A DNA stretch of 14,744 nt from contig JAPHUU010000429.1 in the NCBI GenBank assembly GCA_026193555.1, positions 1 to 14,744 on the forward strand, written 5' to 3'. Under the pieces are notes generated by a model. That model was not told the DNA's origin, did no database searches, and saw only the letters and a program-made list of their open reading frames with translations. Positions 7,312 to 14,744 of this stretch are shown one piece after another. This stretch comes from Rhodanobacter sp. Lineage in GTDB: Bacteria; Pseudomonadota; Gammaproteobacteria; Xanthomonadales; Rhodanobacteraceae. Within the stretch, counting starts at the first letter, position 1; every line of letters starts with the position of its first letter. The position numbers were made by a program, and so were the translations under genes.

Positions 7312-8166
7312 TCAGTCATCGCCGCCCGGTTGCCTCTTGCGATGCGGCTCGGCATCGACCGTGACGTAGTGGAGCTCTTCCTCGGTATCGAGGCGCAAGG
7401 CGGTGAGCTTGCCGCCCCAGACGCAGCCGGTATCGATCGCATGCACGCCGAGTCCGGCAAAGCGCCCGAGCGCCGACCAGTGGCCGCAGACGATGCGGGT
7501 GTCGCGGCGGCGCATGCCGGGCACTTCGAACCACGGGTACAGTCCCGGCTTCTGCGTGCCCGGCACATCCTTGGCATCGAAATCGATGCGGCCGTTGACG
7601 TCGCAATAGCGCATGCGGGTCATCGTGTTGATGGTGGCGCGTTGGCGATCCAGGCCCTGCAGCCGGCTCGACCAGACCGCCGGCCGGTTGCCGAACAGGT
7701 TGCGCAGCAGGCGCGGGTGACGCTGGCTGGACAGCTCGCGCTCGACATCCTGCGCCGCACGCTGGGCCTGGCGCAAGGTCCACATCGGCGCCAGTCCGGC
7801 ATGCACCATGGTCCAGTTCAGCTGCTCGTCATGGTGCAGCAGTTTCTGCGAGCGCAGCCATTCGAACAGCACCGGCGCGTCGTCGGCGAACAAGACCTCG
7901 CGCAATTCGGGATTCACCCGGGCCTGCGCATCCGGACGCCGCTGCGCGACAGCCAGCAGGCTGAGGTCATGATTTCCCAGGGTGACCACGCTTTGCTCGC
8001 GCAGGCTGTGGATCAACCGAAGGGTTTCCAGTGACCGGCCGCCGCGGTTGACCAGATCGCCGCAGAACCAGAGTTGGTCCCGTGCCGTGTCGAAACGCAG
8101 CTTGTCGAGCAGGCGTTGCAACTCGGGATAGCAGCCTTGCACATCGCCAATCGCATAGACGGCCAT
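7312..8166 (-). CDS. apaH: Symmetrical diadenosine tetraphosphatase ApaH
   Basis: ApaH hydrolyses Ap4A to two ADP and also removes Np4 caps from RNA 5' ends. The 284-residue product (E. coli 280) carries the PPP-type metallophosphatase motifs GDVQGC (7-12), GDLVNRG (36-42) and GNHD (64-67), the later MVHAGL segment, and the FGHWA-equivalent VCGHWSALG with DTGCVWGG near the C-terminus. E. coli has His where Q10 stands; Gln here also occurs, as I recall, in Pseudomonas ApaH, so loss of activity should not be assumed. The ATG shares its A with the apaG stop (TGATG), implying translational coupling. It is the last gene of the lptD-apaH string. Confidence 0.97.
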   Translation of the reverse strand: MAVYAIGDVQGCYPELQRLLDKLRFDTARDQLWFCGDLVNRGGRSLETLRLIHSLREQSVVTLGNHDLSLLAVAQRRPDAQARVNPELREVLFADDAPVLFEWLRSQKLLHHDEQLNWTMVHAGLAPMWTLRQAQRAAQDVERELSSQRHPRLLRNLFGNRPAVWSSRLQGLDRQRATINTMTRMRYCDVNGRIDFDAKDVPGTQKPGLYPWFEVPGMRRRDTRIVCGHWSALGRFAGLGVHAIDTGCVWGGKLTALRLDTEEELHYVTVDAEPHRKRQPGGDD

Positions 8167-8549
8167 CAGTGCAGCGTGCGCGGAATGGAGAGGGTAAAGG
8201 TGGGGATCGGCGCATCGAACTGCGTGCCATCGTCGGCCAGCATCTGGTAGCTGCCGCCCATCGTGCCCACTGATGTTTCCAGCACCGCGCCGGAAGTGTA
8301 TTCGTAGCCATCGCCGGGCCGCAGCCACGGCTGCTCGCCAACAACGCCGTCACCTCGCACTTCCTCCACCTTGCCATTGGCGTCGGTGATCATCCAGCAG
8401 CGGGTGAGCAGGCGAGCCGGCATGTTGCCGGCGTTGCGCAGGGTGATGGTGTAGGCGAAAACGTAGCGATTGTCACCGGGTTTTGATTGATCGGGGACGA
8501 AACGGGTTTCGACCTGCACGTCGATCGTGTAGGAAGATTTCTCTGTCAT
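8166..8549 (-). CDS. apaG: ApaG/CorD-family protein
   Basis: ApaG is a small fibronectin-III-like beta-sandwich protein whose gene is almost always upstream of apaH; its biochemical role is poorly defined, and mutants in enterobacteria show Co2+ resistance and Mg2+ efflux phenotypes. The 127-residue product (E. coli 125) shows the family pattern: VQVETRFVPDQS near the start, FAYTITLRNAG, LLTRCWMITDANG (about 47-59), EVRGDGVVGEQPWLRPG, YTSGAVLETSVGTMGGSYQM, and a C-terminal FTLSIPRTLH. ATG 8549 fits family length; a longer open frame upstream runs into the 3' end of rsmA and is not ApaG-like. The spacer to rsmA is 76 nt, and a TACAAT lies six bases before the ATG without a -35. Confidence 0.96.
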   Translation of the reverse strand: MTEKSSYTIDVQVETRFVPDQSKPGDNRYVFAYTITLRNAGNMPARLLTRCWMITDANGKVEEVRGDGVVGEQPWLRPGDGYEYTSGAVLETSVGTMGGSYQMLADDGTQFDAPIPTFTLSIPRTLH

Positions 8550-8625
8550 GTCCGGATTGTACGGCTTGCTGCGTCGAATGGGGCACTGCCGCCACGAGCG
8601 AGATGCGCCCGCATGGCAACCGGTC

Positions 8626-9414
8626 TCAGGATCCGCCGTAGACCTTGGCCAGCCTGACGAAATCGGCGGGGGCGAGAGTCTCGGCGCGGGCCTTGGGATC
8701 GACATCGGCACGACGAATTCCGTCACTGTCCAGCAGCTGCTTGAGCGCATTGCTCAGCGTCTTGCGACGCTGCGCGAAGGCGGCCTTGACGATGGCATAG
8801 ACGTGTTCGTGGTTGGCGTCATGTCGTTCCTCGGGCGTCAGCGGCACCAGGCGAACCACGGCGGAATCCACCTTCGGCGGCGGGCGAAACGCCTCGGGGG
8901 GCACGGTGAACAACGGCTCGACCCGGCAAGCCAGTTGCAGCATGACGGAGAGCCTTCCATAAACCTTGCTGCCCGGCTCGGAAGCCATCCGCTCGACCAC
9001 TTCCTTCTGCAGCATGAAGTGCATGTCCTTGATCGCACCGGCGTGCTCCACGCAGTGGAACAGGATCGGACTGGAAATGTAGTACGGCAAATTGCCGGCA
9101 AGGCGCAGCCGTTCGACGCCATGGCTGTGGGCCAGTGCGGTGAAGTCCACTTTCAGCACGTCGGCATGGATGATGTGCAGCTCACCGGCCGCCGTCGCGC
9201 GCGCCTGCAATCCGGGGATCAGGTCAGTGTCCAGTTCGATCGCCGTGAGTTTGCCGGCGGCGGCAAGCAGTGGCAGCGTCAACGCACCTTCGCCCGGGCC
9301 GATCTCGACCACGAAATCCTCCGCACGCGGCGCCACGGCGCTGACGATGCGCTCGATGTAACGCCGGTCATGCAGGAAGTGCTGGCCGAAGCTCTTTTTG
9401 GGGCGCGCGCTCAT
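8626..9414 (-). CDS. rsmA: 16S rRNA (A1518/A1519) dimethyltransferase RsmA (KsgA)
   Basis: RsmA dimethylates two adjacent adenines in helix 45 of 16S rRNA, a late checkpoint in 30S assembly; its loss gives kasugamycin resistance. The 262-residue product starts with the typical KKSFGQHFLHD segment (6-16), has the SAM-binding VEIGPGEGALT (36-46), the acidic E60 that closes the SAM site, and the catalytic NLPYYISSP (108-116). The C-terminal small domain contains RRKTLSNALK and ends in LAKVYGG. Its ATG overlaps the pdxA stop as ATGA (9411-9414), so translation is probably coupled to pdxA. Confidence 0.98.
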   Translation of the reverse strand: MSARPKKSFGQHFLHDRRYIERIVSAVAPRAEDFVVEIGPGEGALTLPLLAAAGKLTAIELDTDLIPGLQARATAAGELHIIHADVLKVDFTALAHSHGVERLRLAGNLPYYISSPILFHCVEHAGAIKDMHFMLQKEVVERMASEPGSKVYGRLSVMLQLACRVEPLFTVPPEAFRPPPKVDSAVVRLVPLTPEERHDANHEHVYAIVKAAFAQRRKTLSNALKQLLDSDGIRRADVDPKARAETLAPADFVRLAKVYGGS

Positions 9415-10496
9415 GGGTGGGTTCTCGGCGAGGTTGGCCCCTCATCCCGGCCTGCGCCTCCGGACAGCGGAGCTTCCTCTGGCCGCAGCGGAGAAGAGGG
9501 CGGCGCGCACGAATTGCGCGCGATCAAATCCATGGCCATTCTGGCCGCGGCGATCAGGCTGGATGGGTCGGCCCTGCCGGTGCCGGCCAGATCCAGCGCG
9601 GTGCCGTGGTCGACCGAGGTGCGGATGAACGGCAGGCCGAGCGTGATGTTCACGGTGCGATCGAACGCCTCGCTCTTCAGCACCGGCAACGCCTGATCGT
9701 GATACATCGCCAGGACGGCATCGTAACGGTGCCGCTGGGCAGGCACGAAGGCGGTATCGGCCGGCAGCGGGCCGATCAGGCTCATGCCCTCGCCACGCAG
9801 GGCTTCCAACACCGGGATCACGGTCTCGATTTCCTCGCGTCCAAGGTGGCCGCCTTCGCCGGCATGCGGATTGATGCCCAGCACCGCGATGCGTGGGTTC
9901 GCCAGCCCGAACTTGATGTGCAGCTCGGCATGGACAATGCGCAGCGTGCGGGTCAGCGACGTACGAGTGATCGCTGCGGATACCGCCGCCAGCGGCAGGT
10001 GAGTGGTCGCCAGCGCCACCCGCAATTCGGGGCTGGCCAGCATCATCACGACTTCGGCATGGGCGCGTTCCGCGAAAAACTCGGTATGCCCGCTGAAGCG
10101 GTGGCCGGCATCGTTGAGCGAGGACTTCTGCAGCGGCGCGGTGACGATGGCATCGTAGTGGCCGGCCATGCATCCGTCGGCGGCTTCACCGAGCGTGGCG
10201 AGCACGAACGCGGCATTGCGGGGGTCTGGCCGACCGGGCACTTCCTCCACGGCCAGCGGTACCTGCCGCAAGCGCAAGGTGCCGGCTTTGCGCTCGCTGC
10301 GCGGCAGCCCGTCGTCGTCGATCAGGTGGATGCCGGTGGCACCACAGCGACGGGCGGCGCGCTCCAGCAGGGCGCGATCACTGATGGCCACAAGATCGGC
10401 CGCCAAGGTGGTGGCCGCCAGACGAATCAGCAGTTCCGGGCCGACGCCGGCCGGCTCACCAGCGGTGATGGCGAGCCGGGGAAGTCGGGCGTCCAA
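9411..10496 (-). CDS. pdxA: 4-hydroxythreonine-4-phosphate dehydrogenase PdxA
   Basis: PdxA oxidises 4-phosphohydroxy-L-threonine with NAD in the DXP-dependent pathway to pyridoxal phosphate. Residues 1-329 match the usual enzyme: ITAGEPAGVGPE (10-21), GHRFSGHTEF (131-140), and the metal ligands H166, H211 (NPHAGE) and H266 (YHDQ), with SVDHGTALDLAGTGRADPSSL near the end. The start is TTG 10496: the only upstream in-frame codons are two and then the surA stop, and no ATG or GTG occurs before the conserved GEPAG motif. No clear Shine-Dalgarno is present, so translation is probably coupled to surA, six bases away. The last 32 residues (330-361) are Pro/Gly/Ser-rich, exceed the E. coli length of 329 and are largely encoded by a palindromic repeat. 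Confidence 0.97.
   Translation of the reverse strand: MDARLPRLAITAGEPAGVGPELLIRLAATTLAADLVAISDRALLERAARRCGATGIHLIDDDGLPRSERKAGTLRLRQVPLAVEEVPGRPDPRNAAFVLATLGEAADGCMAGHYDAIVTAPLQKSSLNDAGHRFSGHTEFFAERAHAEVVMMLASPELRVALATTHLPLAAVSAAITRTSLTRTLRIVHAELHIKFGLANPRIAVLGINPHAGEGGHLGREEIETVIPVLEALRGEGMSLIGPLPADTAFVPAQRHRYDAVLAMYHDQALPVLKSEAFDRTVNITLGLPFIRTSVDHGTALDLAGTGRADPSSLIAAARMAMDLIARNSCAPPSSPLRPEEAPLSGGAGRDEGPTSPRTHP
9437..9500. repeat. Palindromic repeat-like element forming the pdxA 3' end
   Basis: The segment contains two stem-loops: CTCCG/CGGAG (9458-9462 with 9468-9472), and CCTCT/AGAGG (9476-9480 with 9495-9499) enclosing CCGC-A-GCGG (9483-9491). It is bounded by CCCTC-type ends (9438-9442 and, inverted, GAGGG 9496-9500). 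The layout resembles the dispersed CCCTC...GAGGG intergenic repeats common in Xanthomonadales genomes. Identification as a dispersed family is by resemblance; only one copy is in the window. Confidence 0.5.
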
Positions 10497-10502
10497 GCCG
10501 GT

Positions 10503-11849
10503 CTACGGTGACGTGCCGGCAGCAGGCTGGCTGCCTGTATCACGCAGTTCGGGCATCAGGATGTCGATATAGGCATTGGAGCGCATGTCACGCAGGTAAT
10601 CTTCATAGACCTGTTCGGCCTTGCGGTTGCCAATGGCCTGACGCGCCTCGTCGCGGGCGATCTGGTCGGTCATGTCGCTCTTGCGCGTGCCGAGCAGCTG
10701 CAGGATGTGCCAGCCGGCCTCGCTCTGGAATGGCTTGGAGACCTGGTCGACCTTGAGTTCGCCCAGTTCCTTGCCGATGGTGGTTCCCCATCGCTGTTGC
10801 TCGAACCACCCCATGTCACCACCGGCGTTGGCGGTGGTGTCGTCCTTGGAGTTTTTCTTCGCCAGGGTGGCGAAGTCCTCGTGCTTGTTGACGATGCGGT
10901 TGTACAGATCCTGCGCCTTCTGCTCTGCCTGGGCGGGCGTAATCAGCTCGCTCGGCTTGATCAGGATCTGTCGGGCGTGGAATTCATTGACCATCTGCCG
11001 GTCCGGCGCCCGGACGCCGAGCAACTTGATGATGTGGAAGCCGGTCGGGCCACGCAGCGCCGGACTGATTTCCCCTGGCTTCATCGAGTCGATCGTGTCG
11101 GCGAACGCGGCGGGAATGGCATCCATCTTGCGCCAGCCAAGGTCGCCACCGTCGAGTGCATCGGAGGCGTCGGAATAGCGGATTGCGGCCGCATGGAAAT
11201 CCATGCCGGACTTGATGGCGGCCACGGCTTGCGCGGCCTTGGCCGCGCTGGCCTGGATCGCGGCGGCATCGGCGCCGCTCGGTGTGTTGATCTGGATGTG
11301 AGCGAGATGGACTTCGCCAGTCTTGTAGGTGGGGCTGCTCATCAGGTTGTCGATTTCGCTGTCGGTGACGGAGACCGCATCGCGCACGACACTCTGATGC
11401 AGCTTCTGCACCGTCAGCTGGTCGGCCAGCTGTCGCTGGAAGTCAGCGAAGCTGCTGCCGCTCTGCTCCACTGCGCCGCGCAATTGCTCAGGCGTCATCT
11501 TGTTCTGCTGGGCCACCGCATTGACCGCACGCTCGACATCGGCGTCGGCGATGTGTATGCCCTGGTCCTGCGCTTTCTGCACCTGCAACCGCATCAGCAC
11601 CAGTCGATCGAGCACCTGCTTGCGCAGCACGTTCATCGGCGGCAGCTGCCCGGGCTGGCTGGCGTACTGCTTCTGCACCGAGAGCACCGCCTGATTCAGC
11701 TCGCTCTGCAGGATCACATCGTCATTGACCACGGCAACGATGCGGTCCAGCGTCTGGCTGGCTGGCGCCGCCGATGGCGCAAGCAGCTGGGCATGAGCGG
11801 GAAACGCGAGCACGAGTGCCAGCAGGAGAAGTGCAATGGGTTGCTTCAT
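10503..11849 (-). CDS. surA: Periplasmic chaperone / peptidyl-prolyl isomerase SurA
   Basis: SurA escorts unfolded outer-membrane proteins, notably LptD, across the periplasm to the BAM complex. The 448-residue precursor has a signal peptide (1-20, cut after AHA), an N-terminal chaperone domain (about 32-170, starting LDRIVAVVNDDVILQSEL), a first parvulin domain (about 178-280, GEVHLAHIQI to GFHIIKLLG), a second parvulin domain (about 290-388, FHARQILI to GWHILQLLG) and a C-terminal helix (YEDYLRDMRSNAYIDI) that packs on the chaperone core. Length and domain order match E. coli SurA (428). It starts 36 nt after lptD, its main client, and ends six nt before pdxA in the same reading frame. Confidence 0.98.
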   Translation of the reverse strand: MKQPIALLLLALVLAFPAHAQLLAPSAAPASQTLDRIVAVVNDDVILQSELNQAVLSVQKQYASQPGQLPPMNVLRKQVLDRLVLMRLQVQKAQDQGIHIADADVERAVNAVAQQNKMTPEQLRGAVEQSGSSFADFQRQLADQLTVQKLHQSVVRDAVSVTDSEIDNLMSSPTYKTGEVHLAHIQINTPSGADAAAIQASAAKAAQAVAAIKSGMDFHAAAIRYSDASDALDGGDLGWRKMDAIPAAFADTIDSMKPGEISPALRGPTGFHIIKLLGVRAPDRQMVNEFHARQILIKPSELITPAQAEQKAQDLYNRIVNKHEDFATLAKKNSKDDTTANAGGDMGWFEQQRWGTTIGKELGELKVDQVSKPFQSEAGWHILQLLGTRKSDMTDQIARDEARQAIGNRKAEQVYEDYLRDMRSNAYIDILMPELRDTGSQPAAGTSP

Positions 11850-11885
11850 CAGTGGAAAGCCTGAATCGCCGTGGGCGAATGCAAA

Positions 11886-14333
11886 TTATTGATAGCCGAG
11901 AATATCACGGCGCAACAGCGGATCGATCTGACCGCCGCTCGAGCCGAGTCCCTTGAACACCACCTCAAACATGATGGCATTGTCGCGATAGTTGCTGTTG
12001 CTGCCGGCCGGGGCCCTTGCCACGCCGTAGTAGGACTGGTTGACGTAGTTGCGATCGACCAGCCGCAAGGTTACGCAGCAGCTATCGTATTCCACACCCG
12101 CCAGTGCCTCGATGGTGCCCGTCGGCGTGGTGACGCCGGCGATGGGTACGGCATAGGTCCAGGCGCCAACCAGACGCCAGTCCCCGAACAAAGAATAGAC
12201 CACGGACGCGCTGTATTGTTCCAGCAGTGCGCGGCGATAGTAGTAGGAGAAATTGAGGACGCCATCGAGGCTGATCCGGCGTTGCGCCTCGAAGGTCGCC
12301 ACATCGGTGCGGGCGGTATTCGGGTTCCATTGATAGGAGCTGCTCAGGCGCCATTGGTCGTTGAGCTGCATCGACAGCTGGACCACGTAGTCCGATCCGC
12401 TCCAGTCGTTTGAACGAGCCACGGTGTTCTGCCCGTTGGGCAACTGCACCCGTTGCGGAGTGAGATAGCGGACCTGCCCGAAGCTGGCCGACAGTCGCTC
12501 CACACCGTTGTCATCCAGCAGGCGGCTGGTGATGGCAGCGGTAAGGTTGTTCGCATTCATCTGACGATCCGCGCCGGCGAACTGGTTCGGCGAGAACAGC
12601 TGCCAGTAGTCGAACGTCATCAGGCGGGAGTCGAACACCGGCAGGTTGTTCTGGTTGCGGTACGGCACATACAGGTAATACAGCCGCGGCTCCAGCGTCT
12701 GCGTATAGCGGGTGCCGAACAGCGAGGTGTTGCGGTCGAACACCAGGCCGCTGTCGAGGCTGGCGATCGGCACTGAACGGCTGGGAGACTGTTGCGTGAA
12801 TGGCGAGCTTGTACCACTGGTCAGCGAGCCGCCATAGCCGTAGTCGCGGTAGTCGCCGTCGAGCTGATAGGCGGTATAGCGGTAGGCCAGTTTGGGTCGC
12901 ACGAACCAGGCGGATGTGCCGAAGTCGCCTTGCAGGTACGGATAGATATCCTCGCGCTGTCCCTGCACGCGACCAATCTTGCTGAATGACACTGCCTGGG
13001 TGTCGGCACCGAACTCCAGCCAATTGGACAACGGTGCATCCATGCTGAATTTCGCATACGGCAGTTGCCGGTAAGGCAGCACCGCATCGGTCACGAACGG
13101 GTTGGCGTTCTGGTAGATCGTGCCGCCAATCGATGCATTCCACCACTTGCCCCTGCCGGCGATTGCGGCGTTGGAAGGCAAGCTATAGACCGTGGCGTGC
13201 GACAGCGCGTTGCCGAAGTCATACAGATAACTGCTGTCGGAGGCATGCTTGTAACTGGCGACCAGCTGCCAGCCCTGCCAGAGTCTGGTGCTGTCGGAGA
13301 AATCGACCAGGTAGCGCTGGTCGCCATGGGTCTTGGCGAGACCAATGTTGTCACCATGATCGTGCGGAGCAAACTCGACATTGAGTTGCCCCTTGCTGTT
13401 CAGCTGCCCGCTGCTGTCAGGCAGCAGATAGCGGAATTCGCCGGCCAGCATCGGTCCGCGCAGGCTGTACATCCGCGGATCGAGGGTGGCGTCGTAGTTC
13501 GGTGCCAGATTCAGGTAATACGGCGTGCTGATCTCGAAACCGGAGCGGCTGGTGTTGCCCAGGGTCGGATACAGGAAGCCGCTCTTGCGGCGGCGGTCGA
13601 CCGGAAAGGTGAAGTACGGCAGGTACAGAAAGGGCACGCTGCCGATTCGCATGGTGGCATTGCGGGCCACCCCGACACCGGTGTCCTTGTTGATGGTGAT
13701 CGACTGGCCGCGAAACTCCCATACGTGATGGCCGACATCGCAGGTGGAGTACGTGGCCTTCGAATAGCGCGAATGCAGGGCATCCAGCATCTGGCCCTGC
13801 TGGGCGACACCGTTGCCCCGTGCATCGAGCAGCTGGTAGCGGACATCGTCGGCGATGCCGCGGCTGGCGTCGCTGTTGCCCTGCATGCGGGTGCCGGCGA
13901 TCAGTTGCCCAGCCTCCTGGTAGCGGACATTCCCCCTGGCGTCGTAGTCGGTGGTGCCGTCGTTGTAGTCGATGCTGTCAGCCTGCAATTGCTGATCGGC
14001 ACGCTGCAACTTCACATTGCCCGACAGGTGGTAGCTCGTCTGACGGGAGCTGTCCACATGTTCAGCCCACGCCAAGGTCGGGCTGGTGTCGCGTGCGCTG
14101 GCGTCATGACTCAGGGCCGGGTCGTAAAACGCCAGCAGCGCATTGGGCCGGCACATGGCGTAGTTGTAAGGACGGGGCTCGCAATGAAACGTGCCCAGCG
14201 GGCAGGCCGGCGCGGATCCGTCCGGCGAGGCCTGCGGACGGTGCTGCACGCCTCGGGCGTGAGCCTGGCCGCCCACCAGGGCAAGTGCGGCGGCGATAGC
14301 CAACAGGCGGCGAGGAGGGAGCTTAGGCGTCAC
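11886..14333 (-). CDS. lptD: LPS-assembly protein LptD (Imp/OstA)
   Basis: LptD, with lipoprotein LptE, forms the outer-membrane translocon that inserts LPS into the outer leaflet. The 815-residue precursor has a signal peptide (1-26, ending AHA), an N-terminal periplasmic OstA/jelly-roll domain (about 85-210) and a C-terminal beta-barrel (about 230-815) rich in aromatic strands. Cysteines C44, C51 and C61 lie in the mature N-terminus, C198 after the jelly roll, and the C752-C753 pair near the end. C198 and the CC pair correspond to E. coli C173 and C724/C725, whose inter-domain disulfides activate the translocon. The chosen start is GTG 14333; it gives a proper signal peptide, but no Shine-Dalgarno is visible. 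lptE is not in this window. Confidence 0.97.
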   Translation of the reverse strand: MTPKLPPRRLLAIAAALALVGGQAHARGVQHRPQASPDGSAPACPLGTFHCEPRPYNYAMCRPNALLAFYDPALSHDASARDTSPTLAWAEHVDSSRQTSYHLSGNVKLQRADQQLQADSIDYNDGTTDYDARGNVRYQEAGQLIAGTRMQGNSDASRGIADDVRYQLLDARGNGVAQQGQMLDALHSRYSKATYSTCDVGHHVWEFRGQSITINKDTGVGVARNATMRIGSVPFLYLPYFTFPVDRRRKSGFLYPTLGNTSRSGFEISTPYYLNLAPNYDATLDPRMYSLRGPMLAGEFRYLLPDSSGQLNSKGQLNVEFAPHDHGDNIGLAKTHGDQRYLVDFSDSTRLWQGWQLVASYKHASDSSYLYDFGNALSHATVYSLPSNAAIAGRGKWWNASIGGTIYQNANPFVTDAVLPYRQLPYAKFSMDAPLSNWLEFGADTQAVSFSKIGRVQGQREDIYPYLQGDFGTSAWFVRPKLAYRYTAYQLDGDYRDYGYGGSLTSGTSSPFTQQSPSRSVPIASLDSGLVFDRNTSLFGTRYTQTLEPRLYYLYVPYRNQNNLPVFDSRLMTFDYWQLFSPNQFAGADRQMNANNLTAAITSRLLDDNGVERLSASFGQVRYLTPQRVQLPNGQNTVARSNDWSGSDYVVQLSMQLNDQWRLSSSYQWNPNTARTDVATFEAQRRISLDGVLNFSYYYRRALLEQYSASVVYSLFGDWRLVGAWTYAVPIAGVTTPTGTIEALAGVEYDSCCVTLRLVDRNYVNQSYYGVARAPAGSNSNYRDNAIMFEVVFKGLGSSGGQIDPLLRRDILGYQ

Positions 14334-14363
14334 GAGGAAATCTGCCGGCTTTGAAGGCTCGTT

Positions 14364-14372
14364 AAGCTAGCA
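14364..14372 (-). promoter_or_regulatory. Tentative extended -10 for the lptD operon
   Basis: On the minus strand this reads TGC followed by TAGCTT, about 30 nt before the GTG start. It resembles the extended -10 of lpxC (TGT then TAGCCT). No good -35 is present at the right distance and no sigma-E-type pair is obvious. Confidence 0.25.
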
Positions 14373-14538
14373 GAAAGCCCCGAAATACGGCAGGCAAATG
14401 TTTTCCGGCGGCGATCAGGGTTCAGTGCAGGCGAGTGCAAGCTTGAGTCGTGCCGGCAGTCATGGATGAACCCGGTGACTCCATTCAGTCCGGTACCTGA
14501 GTGGCGGCGATACAGCGAACCTCTGGTTGGTCCGGGCC

Positions 14539-14744
14539 TCACTCCATCAAGGCGCTGACATGCGCCGCTGCGCTGCTCGCCAGTGCGGCGAGGTCGTAAC
14601 CGCCTTCCAGCGAGGACACCAGCCGACCGCCGGCGTGCGTGCGCGCCAGAGCCAGCAGGCGTTCGGTGATCCAGTGAAAGTCTTCCTGGCCGAGCCGAAT
14701 GTCGGCCAGCGGGTCATTGCGATGTGCGTCGAAGCCGGCCGAGA
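14539..14744 (-). CDS. Histone deacetylase-family hydrolase, C-terminal part
   Basis: The frame runs off the right edge of the window, leaving 67 C-terminal residues plus a TGA at 14539-14541. The visible part begins SAGFDAHRNDPLADIRL, the conserved class II histone-deacetylase/acetylpolyamine-amidohydrolase segment in which the Asp is a zinc ligand, then SLEGGYDLAALASSAAAHV, matching the family EGGYxL motif and final helix. The bacterial members deacetylate small acetylated substrates or proteins; the substrate here is unknown. It lies 205 nt upstream of lptD on the same strand. That gap shows no gene and no clear terminator. Confidence 0.88.
   Translation of the reverse strand, partial: SAGFDAHRNDPLADIRLGQEDFHWITERLLALARTHAGGRLVSSLEGGYDLAALASSAAAHVSALME

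Noticed and set aside
8556..8561. TACAAT before apaG as a promoter giving a leaderless apaG mRNA
   Set aside because: The box is only six bases from the ATG and has no -35 at 16-18 bp; the gene is more simply read from the upstream operon.
10707..11864. Long plus-strand frame opposite surA (385 codons), and similar ones opposite pdxA (9417-10511), lptD (13065-14354) and ftsZ (106-1230)
   Set aside because: All are shadows of confidently identified genes, have atypical composition and no family resemblance.
14450..14500. Imperfect hairpin in the gap between the deacetylase gene and lptD as a terminator
   Set aside because: The stem has bulges and no T-run follows on the minus strand.

Overview
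The window looks like a chromosomal core region of a high-GC gammaproteobacterium, most likely in the order Xanthomonadales and probably the Rhodanobacteraceae (Dyella/Rhodanobacter-like). That placement rests on gene order, protein character and base composition, not on a search. Every confidently called protein is a recognisable housekeeping or envelope-biogenesis protein. I see no transposase, phage gene, CRISPR array, rRNA or tRNA.

Layout, left half (+ strand unless stated): a possible last codon of ftsA at the edge; ftsZ (139-1326), the end of the division/cell-wall (dcw) cluster; a 435-nt gene-free, palindrome-rich spacer; lpxC (1762-2676) with a plausible promoter and a strong intrinsic terminator; dciA (DUF721 helicase loader) on the minus strand (2921-3385), divergent by only 27 bp from an M23 metallopeptidase gene (3413-4342); secA (4511-7234); and a near-symmetric 16-bp-stem terminator shared with the convergent genes to its right.

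Right half (all minus strand): a tight gene string transcribed right to left, lptD > surA > pdxA > rsmA > apaG > apaH (14333 down to 7312). The junctions are 36 nt (lptD/surA), 6 nt (surA/pdxA), a 4-nt overlap (pdxA/rsmA), 76 nt (rsmA/apaG) and a 1-nt overlap (apaG/apaH). This is the classical lptD-surA-pdxA-rsmA-apaGH operon of gammaproteobacteria. A minus-strand fragment of a histone-deacetylase-family hydrolase enters at the right edge.

Functionally the window links division (FtsZ), the committed step of lipid A synthesis (LpxC), replicative helicase loading (DciA), peptidoglycan cleavage (M23), protein export (SecA), LPS insertion (LptD), outer-membrane protein folding (SurA), vitamin B6 synthesis (PdxA), ribosome maturation (RsmA) and dinucleotide turnover (ApaH). 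SurA is a chaperone for LptD, and both need SecA for export.

Nothing here is clearly a new system. The points most worth a second look are: alternative hairpins in the ftsZ-lpxC spacer; a PdxA C-terminal tail that appears to be encoded by a palindromic repeat; surA and pdxA sharing a frame separated by one amber codon, with pdxA starting at TTG; an M23 gene in the place secM occupies in E. coli, with a palindrome before secA; and promoters forced into coding sequence at the dciA/M23 divergence.
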